Below, piece after piece: positions 56,964-64,000 of a DNA stretch of 64,000 nucleotides. The stretch is from positions 1,897,501-1,961,500 of the forward strand of contig NZ_BAABBM010000001.1 of assembly GCF_039537965.1 (NCBI RefSeq). Reading direction: 5' to 3'. This DNA comes from Sphingomonas limnosediminicola. GTDB lineage: Bacteria > Pseudomonadota > Alphaproteobacteria > Sphingomonadales > Sphingomonadaceae. Below the pieces are notes generated by a model, which searched no databases, had not been told where the DNA came from, and saw only the letters and a program-made list of their open reading frames with translations. Every line of letters begins with the position of its first letter. The stretch's first letter is position 1. Made by a program: the position numbers and the translations under genes.

Positions 56964-58343
56964 ATGAGCCTCGGCCTTGCGCTCGTCGCAACCCTGATCG
57001 TCGCGCTTGCCGCCGGCTGGTTCGGTTATGTCCGTGCCAGCCGGCTGCGTACCACCAGCCGGTTGCACTCTCTGCCCTTCTATCACGGCGCCTATGCGAC
57101 CCTGTGGGCGGCAATCCCAGCGCTGCTCATCCTTGCCTTGTGGGCACCGGTTCAGTCGCGGCTGGTCGACCAGGCCGTATTGTCCAGCCCTGAAGGGCGC
57201 GCGCTGCCGCAGTTCGAAATGCAGCGCGAGTCGATCCTGTCCGAAGGGCGCGAGATCGCGAACGGCGAGCGTGAACAAGGCTTCAACCCGCAATCCTCGA
57301 CGCTCGCCCCCCGTATTCGCGCGGAGGAATCGCGCTTTTCGCTGTTCGGCGGAGTCGCTGCGATCATGGCCGCGCTGGTTGCCGCGGGCTTTGCACTCCG
57401 TCGCACCGCCCCGCAGTTTCGCGCTCGCACCGGCGTCGAGCGCTGGGTGATGATCGTGCTGTTCGCGGCCTCCCTGATCGCGATCCTGACCACGCTCGGC
57501 ATCTTCCTGTCGCTGATGTTCGAAAGCCTGCGCTTCTTCAGGCTCTATCCCGTGCAGTCATTCGCCTTCGGCCTCGAATGGAGCCCGCAAACGGCGATCC
57601 GCGCCGATCAGGCAGGATCCTCCGGTGCCTTCGGCTCGCTTCCGCTGCTGTGGGGCACGTTCTTCATCGGCGCGATCATCGCAATGGTCGTCGCGGTGCC
57701 GCTTGGGCTCATGAGCGCGATCTACCTCACCCAATATGCGCATCCGCGCGTGCGCTCCTGGCTGAAGCCGATCCTGGAAATCCTCGCTGGCGTTCCGACC
57801 GTGGTTTACGGATATTTCGCCGCGCTTACGGTCGCGCCCGTCGTCCGCGACTTCGGCCTGTCGCTCGGTATCGGATCCGCGAGCAGCGAAAGCGCGCTCG
57901 CGGCCGGCTCCGTCATGGGCGTCATGATCATCCCATTCGTCAGCTCGATGGCCGACGATTCGATTGCCGCGGTGCCTCAAGCGATGCGCGATGGCAGCCT
58001 GGCAATGGGCGCGACGAAGTCGGAGACCATTCGCAAGGTCCTCCTGCCAGCCGCCCTTCCGGGAGTGATGGGCGGCATCCTTCTCGCGGTCAGCCGCGCG
58101 ATTGGCGAGACGATGATCGTCGTGATGGCGGCTGGTCTCGCCGCGAACCTCACCGCGAACCCGTTTGCCAGCGTGACTACCGTGACGACGCAGATCGTGT
58201 TCCTGCTGACGGGTGAGCAGGAATTCGACAGCCCGAAGACACTAGCCGCCTTCGCGCTGGGACTGTCGCTGTTCCTCATCACCCTTCTCTTGAACCTCAT
58301 CGCCCTGCACATCGTGCGGCGCTACCGGGAGCAATACGAATGA
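56964..58343 (+). CDS. pstC: Phosphate ABC transporter permease PstC, extended
   Basis: This 459-residue permease is longer than the usual 300 or so. The C-terminal MetI-like domain has about six helices, with MAVPLGLMSAIYLTQ-like and EILAGVPTVVYGYFA blocks and an EAA loop (AMRDGSLAMGATKSETIRKVLLPAALPG). The N-terminal 190 residues add two or three helices and a periplasmic segment. It overlaps pstA by 4 bp. Confidence 0.92.
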   Translation: MSLGLALVATLIVALAAGWFGYVRASRLRTTSRLHSLPFYHGAYATLWAAIPALLILALWAPVQSRLVDQAVLSSPEGRALPQFEMQRESILSEGREIANGEREQGFNPQSSTLAPRIRAEESRFSLFGGVAAIMAALVAAGFALRRTAPQFRARTGVERWVMIVLFAASLIAILTTLGIFLSLMFESLRFFRLYPVQSFAFGLEWSPQTAIRADQAGSSGAFGSLPLLWGTFFIGAIIAMVVAVPLGLMSAIYLTQYAHPRVRSWLKPILEILAGVPTVVYGYFAALTVAPVVRDFGLSLGIGSASSESALAAGSVMGVMIIPFVSSMADDSIAAVPQAMRDGSLAMGATKSETIRKVLLPAALPGVMGGILLAVSRAIGETMIVVMAAGLAANLTANPFASVTTVTTQIVFLLTGEQEFDSPKTLAAFALGLSLFLITLLLNLIALHIVRRYREQYE

Positions 58344-59593
58344 GCTCGGGTGTGCCCAGCCGGTGGAACGACGCAGCGAGCCTGAAGCGCGTGCGCAGGC
58401 GTTATGCCGCGGAGCGGCGCTTTCGCGCCGTTGGCCTTGCGGCCGTCGCCCTGTCGGTCGCATTCCTCGCTTTCCTGCTCTTCAATATGGCGTCGAAAGG
58501 GCTCGGTGGCTTCACGCACTATGAAGCCGCCCTGCCGATCGACTTCGCGAAGAGTTCGCTGTTCATCGACCCCGCGGCGCTCAATGGTCCGGACGCGGAA
58601 CAGACGGTTGCGTCGGCGGACCTCACGGACACGCTGTCGAGCGCGGCGACGGCCGCCTACGGCCAAGCCGCAGCAGACATGTTCGGCGATGCGGCAATGC
58701 ACCGCCTGACCAAAACTATCCTTGCCAATCCGTCGGTTCTGAACGGCCGCACGACCTTATGGCTGCCGGTCTCGAGCAAGGTTGACGTTGCCGCCAAAGG
58801 CGACGCGGATGCCGCGAGCGAGAAGCTCGTGTCGGCCCTGGAACAGCGCCACGCGTTGCGGCGTACCGTCAACATGGATTTCCTGACGGAATCGGACGCT
58901 ACCGATCCGTCTTCGGTCGGCGTGTGGGGCGCGCTGAAGGGCAGCTTCTTCACCATCCTCGTGACCATCGCGCTCGCCTTTCCGGTCGGCATGCTGGCGG
59001 CAGTCTATCTCGAGGAGTTCGCGTCCAAGAACCGCTGGACCGATTTGATCGAGGTGTCGATCAACAACCTTGCTGCGGTGCCATCCATCATCTTCGGCCT
59101 TCTCGGCCTCGCCGTCTTCCTCGACTTCATGAACCTTCCGCGTTCCGCGCCGCTCGTCGGCGGCCTGACGCTGGCACTGATGACCTTCCCGGTGATCGTG
59201 ATCGCCGGCCGCAACGCCATCAAGTCGGTGCCGCCGTCGATCCGCGATGCCGCGCTGGGTGTGGGCGCCTCGCGTATGCAGGTGACGTTTCACCATGTGC
59301 TGCCACTGGCGCTCCCGGGTATTCTTACCGGCACCATCATCGGCGTTGCCCGGGCGCTGGGCGAAACCGCGCCTCTGCTGATGATCGGCATGCGCGCGTT
59401 TGTCGCTGCGCCGCCGGGCGGAATCACCGATCCAGCGACCGTGCTGCCGGTTCAAATCTTCCTTTGGTCGGACGAAGTCGACCGCGGCTTCGTCGAGAAG
59501 ACGAGCGCGGCGATCATCGTCCTCCTCCTGTTCATGCTGCTCATGAACGGCCTAGCCATCTATCTTCGCAACCGTTTCGAGCGCCGCTGGTGA
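58340..59593 (+). CDS. pstA: Phosphate ABC transporter permease PstA, extended
   Basis: This 417-residue permease has an N-terminal helix and a periplasmic insertion of about 150 residues before the MetI-like domain, so it is longer than classical Pst[22 protein letters not shown] and the EAA loop [28 protein letters not shown] are diagnostic. Its stop overlaps pstB (TGATG). Confidence 0.92.
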   Translation: MSSGVPSRWNDAASLKRVRRRYAAERRFRAVGLAAVALSVAFLAFLLFNMASKGLGGFTHYEAALPIDFAKSSLFIDPAALNGPDAEQTVASADLTDTLSSAATAAYGQAAADMFGDAAMHRLTKTILANPSVLNGRTTLWLPVSSKVDVAAKGDADAASEKLVSALEQRHALRRTVNMDFLTESDATDPSSVGVWGALKGSFFTILVTIALAFPVGMLAAVYLEEFASKNRWTDLIEVSINNLAAVPSIIFGLLGLAVFLDFMNLPRSAPLVGGLTLALMTFPVIVIAGRNAIKSVPPSIRDAALGVGASRMQVTFHHVLPLALPGILTGTIIGVARALGETAPLLMIGMRAFVAAPPGGITDPATVLPVQIFLWSDEVDRGFVEKTSAAIIVLLLFMLLMNGLAIYLRNRFERRW

Positions 59594-60525
59594 TGTATAT
59601 GAAAGAAAAGATGCCGATCACGCCCGTGACGCCGGTCCCGACGGAGTCGGCCGCCACCGCCGCCGCGGCCAAGGAGCAAACCCTGTCCGAAGGGACGCCG
59701 CCCGAGCCCGCGCCCCGGATCGACGTCTCGTCCCAGGCGAGCGCCGCTCCGGAGCTCGACACCGGCCGCCAGCCGAAGATGAGCGCGGACGACGTCAGCG
59801 TCTTCTACGGCGACAAGCGCGCGCTCAAGGACGTGTCGATCCGCATCTACGAAGACCTGGTCACCGCTTTCATCGGTCCGTCAGGGTGCGGCAAGTCGAC
59901 CTTCCTGCGCTGCCTCAACCGGATGAACGACACGATTCCGTCGGCGCGCGTCACCGGCCGGATCGAGCTCGACGGCGAGGACATCATGAGCGCGAGCATG
60001 GACGTAGTTCAACTTCGCGCCCGCGTCGGCATGGTGTTCCAGAAGCCCAACCCGTTCCCGAAGTCGATCTATGAAAACGTCGCCTACGGGCCGCGCATTC
60101 ACGGCCTGTCGAAATCCAAGACGGAGCTTGATGAGATCGTTGAGAAGTCGCTGAAGCGCGCGGGCCTATGGGACGAAGTGAAGGACCGCCTTGCGGAAAG
60201 CGGTACCGCGCTCTCTGGTGGCCAACAGCAGCGGCTTTGTATCGCGCGCGCCATCGCCGTCGATCCCGAGGTCATTCTGATGGACGAGCCCTGCTCGGCG
60301 CTCGACCCCATCGCCACGGCGAAAATCGAGGAGCTGATCCACGAGCTTCGCGGCCGCTATGCAATCGCCATCGTCACGCACAACATGCAGCAGGCCGCGC
60401 GCGTGTCGCAGCGGACGGCCTTCTTCCATCTCGGCGAGATGGTGGAATACGGCAAGACGTCCGAGATCTTCACGAACCCGCGCGAACAGCGCACCCAAGA
60501 CTATATCACCGGCCGCTACGGCTGA
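59593..60525 (+). CDS. pstB: Phosphate ABC transporter ATP-binding protein PstB
   Basis: This 310-residue ATPase has Walker [10 protein letters not shown] (95-102), the signature [14 protein letters not shown], Walker [14 protein letters not shown] and the switch H in [12 protein letters not shown]. An N-terminal Ala/Pro/Glu-rich extension of about 60 residues precedes the normal fold. A start at M63 would be the conventional length. ATG at 59593 is chosen for its TGATG overlap with pstA. Confidence 0.94.
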   Translation: MYMKEKMPITPVTPVPTESAATAAAAKEQTLSEGTPPEPAPRIDVSSQASAAPELDTGRQPKMSADDVSVFYGDKRALKDVSIRIYEDLVTAFIGPSGCGKSTFLRCLNRMNDTIPSARVTGRIELDGEDIMSASMDVVQLRARVGMVFQKPNPFPKSIYENVAYGPRIHGLSKSKTELDEIVEKSLKRAGLWDEVKDRLAESGTALSGGQQQRLCIARAIAVDPEVILMDEPCSALDPIATAKIEELIHELRGRYAIAIVTHNMQQAARVSQRTAFFHLGEMVEYGKTSEIFTNPREQRTQDYITGRYG

Positions 60526-60535
60526 TCGGAGCAGG

Positions 60536-61234
60536 ATGATGCAGCAAGCCAGCGGACATACGCTCAAGGCATTCGATGAGGACATCGAACGACTGCGCGC
60601 GCTTATCAGCCAGATGGGAGGCCTTGCCGAACATGCGATCGGCGAAGCGATGCGTTGCCTCATCCAGCGCGACACCGAGGGCGCGGCCCGGATCGTGCTC
60701 GACGACAAGAAGCTCGACGCGTTGGAGATCGAGACCGAGCGCCGTGCAGTCCAGCTCATCGCTCTTCGCGCGCCGATGGCCGGCGACCTTCGCGACGTCG
60801 TTGCCGCGCTCAAAATCTCTGGTGTTGTCGAACGCATCGGCGATTATGCCAAGAACATCGCCAAGCGCGTTCCGCTGCTCGAGAATGCCGCGAAGATCGA
60901 GCCGATCTCCCTGCTTCCGGAGATGGCGCGAATCGCGACCGAGATGGTGCACGACGTGCTCGACGCTTTCATCGAGCGCGACGCCCAGGCGGCGGTCCGG
61001 GTCTGCGAGCGCGACCAGGCGGTCGACGATTTCTACGATTCCATCTTCCGCACGCTGCTTACGCACATGATGGAAAATCCGCATAATATCGGCCAGTCGG
61101 CGCACCTTCTGTTCGTTGCCAAGAACCTCGAGCGGGTCGGCGATCACGCGACCAACATCGCCGAGATGGTCTATTACGCCGCGACCGGCCAGCACATGGC
61201 CGATCGGCCCGGCAAGTCGGCGACGGCCCCATGA
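60536..61234 (+). CDS. phoU: Phosphate signalling protein PhoU
   Basis: This 232-residue all-helical protein carries two PhoU repeats. Each has the E/D-x-x-x-D metal-binding pattern, seen in VERIGDYAKNIA and LERVGDHATNIAEMV. It links Pst transport to PhoR/PhoB signalling. ATG at 60536 follows GGAGCAGG; ATG 60539 is also possible. phoB starts inside its stop. Confidence 0.93.
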   Translation: MMQQASGHTLKAFDEDIERLRALISQMGGLAEHAIGEAMRCLIQRDTEGAARIVLDDKKLDALEIETERRAVQLIALRAPMAGDLRDVVAALKISGVVERIGDYAKNIAKRVPLLENAAKIEPISLLPEMARIATEMVHDVLDAFIERDAQAAVRVCERDQAVDDFYDSIFRTLLTHMMENPHNIGQSAHLLFVAKNLERVGDHATNIAEMVYYAATGQHMADRPGKSATAP

Positions 61235-61923
61235 CGAATATGCGCTTGCTGTTGGTCGAGGACGATCGCGCGCTCGCCGACCTCGTCACCTACCACTTCG
61301 AGCGCTCGGGCTACGACGTGACGCGCACCGGCGACGGCGAAGAAGCCCTGATACTGGTCGAGGAAGTGAAGCCCGACGTCATTTTGCTCGACTGGATGAT
61401 CGAAGGCATTAGCGGGATCGAGGTTTGCCGTCGCCTGCGCCGCCGCCCTTCGACCGCGCACGTGCCGATCATGATGCTGACGGCGCGCGGCGAGGAAAGT
61501 GATCGCATTCGCGGTTTCGAGACCGGCGCCGACGATTATGTCACCAAGCCATTCAGCCCGCGCGAACTCGTCGCGCGCGTCGGCGCCGTGCTTCGCCGCG
61601 TTCGCCCGGCGCTCGCGGGCGAGGCGTTGAGCTATGCCGATCTGGAAATGGACGTTGCCGCCCATCGTGTGCGGCGCGCAGGGCATCAGGTGCCGCTCGG
61701 CCCGACCGAGTTCCGGCTTCTCAAGCATTTCCTCGAGCATCCCGGACGTGTCTTTTCGCGTGAGCGGCTGCTCGACGCCGTATGGTCGCACGACCCGGAC
61801 ATCGATGCGCGCACCGTCGACGTGCACGTTCGACGCCTTCGTCAGGCGCTCAATGGCGATGATCGGCCGGACCTGATCCGCACCGTTCGGTCCGCTGGCT
61901 ATTCGCTCGACGCCGAACATTAG
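61231..61923 (+). CDS. phoB: Phosphate regulon response regulator PhoB
   Basis: This 230-residue response regulator has a receiver domain with D54 as phosphoacceptor (ILLDWMIEG) and K in DDYVTKPFSP. A winged-helix DNA-binding domain follows, with RTVDVHVRRLRQAL recognition helix and RTVRSAGYSL. The sensor kinase PhoR is not adjacent and not in the window. It should bind the two Pho boxes at 55806 and 61937. Confidence 0.94.
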   Translation: MTNMRLLLVEDDRALADLVTYHFERSGYDVTRTGDGEEALILVEEVKPDVILLDWMIEGISGIEVCRRLRRRPSTAHVPIMMLTARGEESDRIRGFETGADDYVTKPFSPRELVARVGAVLRRVRPALAGEALSYADLEMDVAAHRVRRAGHQVPLGPTEFRLLKHFLEHPGRVFSRERLLDAVWSHDPDIDARTVDVHVRRLRQALNGDDRPDLIRTVRSAGYSLDAEH

Positions 61924-61936
61924 GGCATCGAAGTGA

Positions 61937-61976
61937 CCGTCACAGAAGTGAAACGATACCGTCAAACAACGGTCGC
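61937..61976 (+). promoter_or_regulatory. Pho box of the second pstS
   Basis: Half-sites CCGTCAC at 61937, GTGAAAC at 61948, CCGTCAA at 61959 and CGGTCGC at 61970 recur every 11 bp, the known PhoB periodicity. Two of the four match the consensus well. The array ends 63 bp before the pstS2 start and about 14 bp after the phoB stop. Confidence 0.72.
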
Positions 61977-62039
61977 CGGGACCGCTTAGCACCCGACTCA
62001 GCGGGCCGAGTGACGGCCTGTCAAATCGGGGTGTCGAAC

Positions 62040-63080
62040 ATGCTTCTCAGATCATTCGGCCTCGCCGCTACGGCGGTGATGGCTATCTCCATTTCCGGTC
62101 AGGTCGAGGCACGCACGCAAATGCGCGCGGTCGGGTCGTCGACCGTCTATCCGTTCGCCAAGATCGTCGCTGAGCGCATTGCTCGCGCCAATCCTAGGCT
62201 CGGCACGCCGATCATCGAGTCGACTGGCACGGGCGCCGGCATGAAGCTGTTTTGCGCCGGTGTCGGCGAACGCTTCCCGGATGTCGAGAATGCGTCGCGC
62301 CGGATGAAGGCTTCGGAAGCCAAGCTCTGCCAGCAGAACGGCGTGAGCGCCATCACCGAGATTCAGGTCGGCCTCGATGGCGTGACATTCGCCACCGCCA
62401 AGGGCAGCCCGCTTCAGAACGTCAGCCAGCGCGACATCTACCTGGCGCTCGCCAAGACACCCTATGGCAAGCCCAATCGGGCGAAGACCTGGAAGGACGT
62501 AAACGGCAGCCTTCCGGCGATTCCGATCCGCGTCTACGGTCCGCCGCCGACCTCGGGCACGCGCGATGCGCTTGGGGAACTGATCCTCACCCCGCCGTGC
62601 GAGGCGAACGCCAGCATGGCTGCGCTCAAGAAGAGCGACGAAAACAAGTTCAAGGCGATCTGCACCGCGGTCCGTGAGGACGGGGCCTACATCCAGGCCG
62701 GCGAGAACGACAATCTCATCGTTCAGAAGATCGAGGCCAATCCGGGCACGGTCGGCATCTTCGGTTTCTCCTATCTCGAGGAGAATATGAACAAGCTGAA
62801 GGGCATCGCCATCAACGGCGTGTCGCCGAGCTACGACACGATCAGCACTTTCAAGTACCCGGGCGCGCGTCCGCTCTACATCTACATCAAGAATGCGCAT
62901 GCGGGCGCCATTCCGGCGGTTCGGGCCTATGCGGCTGAGTTCACCAAGGAGAGCACATTTGGCCCGAACGGTTATCTACGCCGGCAGGGCGGGATGATCG
63001 CCGCGCCGAACAATGTCCGTGCCCGCAGCCAGGTGGCCGCTCGCGGTCTCCAGCCGCTTAACCTTGCAAGCCTCAAGTAG
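62040..63080 (+). CDS. pstS: Second phosphate-binding protein PstS
   Basis: This 346-residue paralogue of PstS has AVGSSTVYPF, ESTGTGAGMKLFCAG and PPPTSGTRDAL. Its signal peptide (MLLRSFGLAATAVMAISISGQVEA) ends in a type I-like site with no lipobox Cys, so it should be soluble in the periplasm or secreted, unlike PstS1. Its own Pho box suggests separate or boosted induction. A porin gene follows. Confidence 0.92.
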   Translation: MLLRSFGLAATAVMAISISGQVEARTQMRAVGSSTVYPFAKIVAERIARANPRLGTPIIESTGTGAGMKLFCAGVGERFPDVENASRRMKASEAKLCQQNGVSAITEIQVGLDGVTFATAKGSPLQNVSQRDIYLALAKTPYGKPNRAKTWKDVNGSLPAIPIRVYGPPPTSGTRDALGELILTPPCEANASMAALKKSDENKFKAICTAVREDGAYIQAGENDNLIVQKIEANPGTVGIFGFSYLEENMNKLKGIAINGVSPSYDTISTFKYPGARPLYIYIKNAHAGAIPAVRAYAAEFTKESTFGPNGYLRRQGGMIAAPNNVRARSQVAARGLQPLNLASLK

Positions 63081-63102
63081 GCGCTACACACACAGTTATG
63101 TC

Positions 63103-63124
63103 GGCACCCGCCCCGGCGGGTGCC
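63103..63124. other. Intercistronic perfect hairpin between pstS2 and porin
   Basis: A 10-bp perfect stem GGCACCCGCC/GGCGGGTGCC with a 2-base loop lies 22 bp after the pstS2 stop. No T-run follows, so it is more likely an mRNA-stabilising or processing hairpin than a terminator. Confidence 0.6.
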
Positions 63125-63160
63125 GCGGGCCTCTGACGAGGCGGGGGAAAGGGAATAAAG

Positions 63161-64000
63161 ATGAAGTTCAAGTCCATTGCCGCGCTCCTTGCGGGAAGCG
63201 CTATTTTCGTTGCCGCGCCCGCATGGGCACAGGATCCTGCCCCCGCGCAGAACCAGCCGGTGCCGACAGAGCCGGATCCGTCAGACGCCGCCGCCGACGC
63301 TGTTATCGCAAACGCGAAGGCAGTCGATGAGGCGCAGGCCAAGATTGAGCTACTGCAGGCCCAGATCGAGGCGCTTCAGGCTTCGGTCGAGCAAGTTAAG
63401 GCATCGATGGTCAAGGCGACTCCGTCCTGGAAGGGCGGGCCGCAGTGGGACGACAAGGAAGCCGGCTTCAGCTTTAAGCCGAAAGGCCTCATCCAATGGG
63501 ATGCGGGTTACACCGGCTTTCCGCGCGGCAACCAGCTCCGCGGCACCATCATTGGCGGCCTCAACTACGCCAATCTCGGCTGGGACACCCGTGCCCGCCG
63601 ACTGACGATCGGCGCCGACGGCACGCTGCCGGGCGGCTTCCGCTACAGCGCAGAGTTCAATTTTGCGCAGGGTGCTGTCGACTATGAGGACATCTTCCTC
63701 GCCTACGACGTCCACAATTCGCCGGTGACTCTGCAGGCTGGGTATTTCTATCCGTTCTCGAGCCTCGAAACGATGACGAGCTCCAAATTTACGTCGTTCC
63801 TGGAGCGCGCGTCGATCCACGACGCGTTCAGCTACAACCGCCGCCTTGGCATCGCTTTCCTCGCGAACGACAAGAAGACCGACCGCTGGACCTTCCAGGC
63901 GGGTTTGTTCAGCGAGCCTTTGAACAACGGCAGCTTCACGCGCACCGGCTGGCAGGCCTCCGCCCGCGGCGTCTTCTCACCCACACTGGGTGCAGCGCGT
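63161..64000 (+). CDS. OprO/OprP-type phosphate porin (partial)
   Basis: The first 280 codons are present and the gene runs out of the window. It has a signal peptide (MKFKSIAALLAGSAIFVAAPAWAQ) and a coiled-coil stretch (DEAQAKIELLQAQIEALQASVEQVKAS). A beta-barrel porin follows, beginning SFKPKGLIQWDAGY with RRLTIGADGTLPGGFRYSAEFNFAQG. The OprO/OprP family transports phosphate or polyphosphate across the outer membrane, which fits the pst cluster. Confidence 0.87.
   Translation, partial: MKFKSIAALLAGSAIFVAAPAWAQDPAPAQNQPVPTEPDPSDAAADAVIANAKAVDEAQAKIELLQAQIEALQASVEQVKASMVKATPSWKGGPQWDDKEAGFSFKPKGLIQWDAGYTGFPRGNQLRGTIIGGLNYANLGWDTRARRLTIGADGTLPGGFRYSAEFNFAQGAVDYEDIFLAYDVHNSPVTLQAGYFYPFSSLETMTSSKFTSFLERASIHDAFSYNRRLGIAFLANDKKTDRWTFQAGLFSEPLNNGSFTRTGWQASARGVFSPTLGAAR

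Overview
This is a GC-rich chromosomal window from an alphaproteobacterium, most likely a member of the Sphingomonadaceae. The assignment rests on a GTTC-N7-GTTC LexA box before imuA-imuB-dnaE2, a VPEPATWA (PEPxxWA-CTERM) protein tail, and the gene content (hut cluster with an arginase-type HutG, DUF2585, alpha-type SspB, galactonate genes). I see no phage, insertion sequence, CRISPR array or rRNA. Genes are tightly packed, with many ATGA, TGATG, TTGA and GTGA stop/start overlaps.

Layout. 1-231: initiator tRNA-Met between two terminators. 273-4594 (minus): sulfatase, AmtB, M48 protease. 4699-6284: LigC-type DNA ligase coupled to AlkB. 6281-12204: histidine degradation (hutG divergent from hutI-Pr6Pr-hutU-hutH). 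12201-18541 (minus): two DUF2147 proteins and the SOS mutagenesis cassette imuA-imuB-dnaE2 with its LexA box. 18568-21350 (minus): two paralogous alpha/beta hydrolases and serS. 22360-29097: aromatic amino acid region, with phhA (phenylalanine hydroxylase) behind a candidate Tyr-Tyr leader-peptide attenuator, a flavin reductase, phhB (pterin recycling), hpd, a thiolase that apparently starts at CTG, and an orphan paaD. Inside it, 24.3-25.9 kb is a decayed stretch with small genes, an orphan Flp pilin and a deleted PEP-CTERM gene. 29113-34978: a divergent set encoding a complete De Ley-Doudoroff route for D-galactose (galactose dehydrogenase, lactonase, DgoD, DgoK, DgoA) plus a GH1-like glycosidase. 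35054-49245: housekeeping genes (Crp/Fnr regulator, pyrC, ygfZ, acnA, corA, pagL-like, fumC, sspB, HIT, amino acid permease, adenosine kinase). 49206-54047: queG, a NatAB-like ABC exporter and two isocitrate lyase/PEP mutase paralogues. 54047-64000: an M49-like lipoprotein peptidase divergent from a phosphate regulon, pstS1-pstC-pstA-pstB-phoU-phoB-pstS2-porin, with 11-bp-periodic Pho boxes before each pstS. phoR is not in the window.

The observation most likely to be new is the candidate attenuator of phhA: a promoter, an apparently leaderless 30-codon ORF with tandem Tyr codons directly 5' of an RNA arm, and an intrinsic terminator just before the phhA ribosome-binding site. The elements are visible in the sequence; the polarity of control is not resolved. 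Next in interest are the CTG start of the thiolase, the paired pstS genes with different signal peptides, the divergent dgo palindrome, and metal-ligand substitutions in HutG and a cyclase-family protein. Start codons moved from the longest reading frame are explained per gene.
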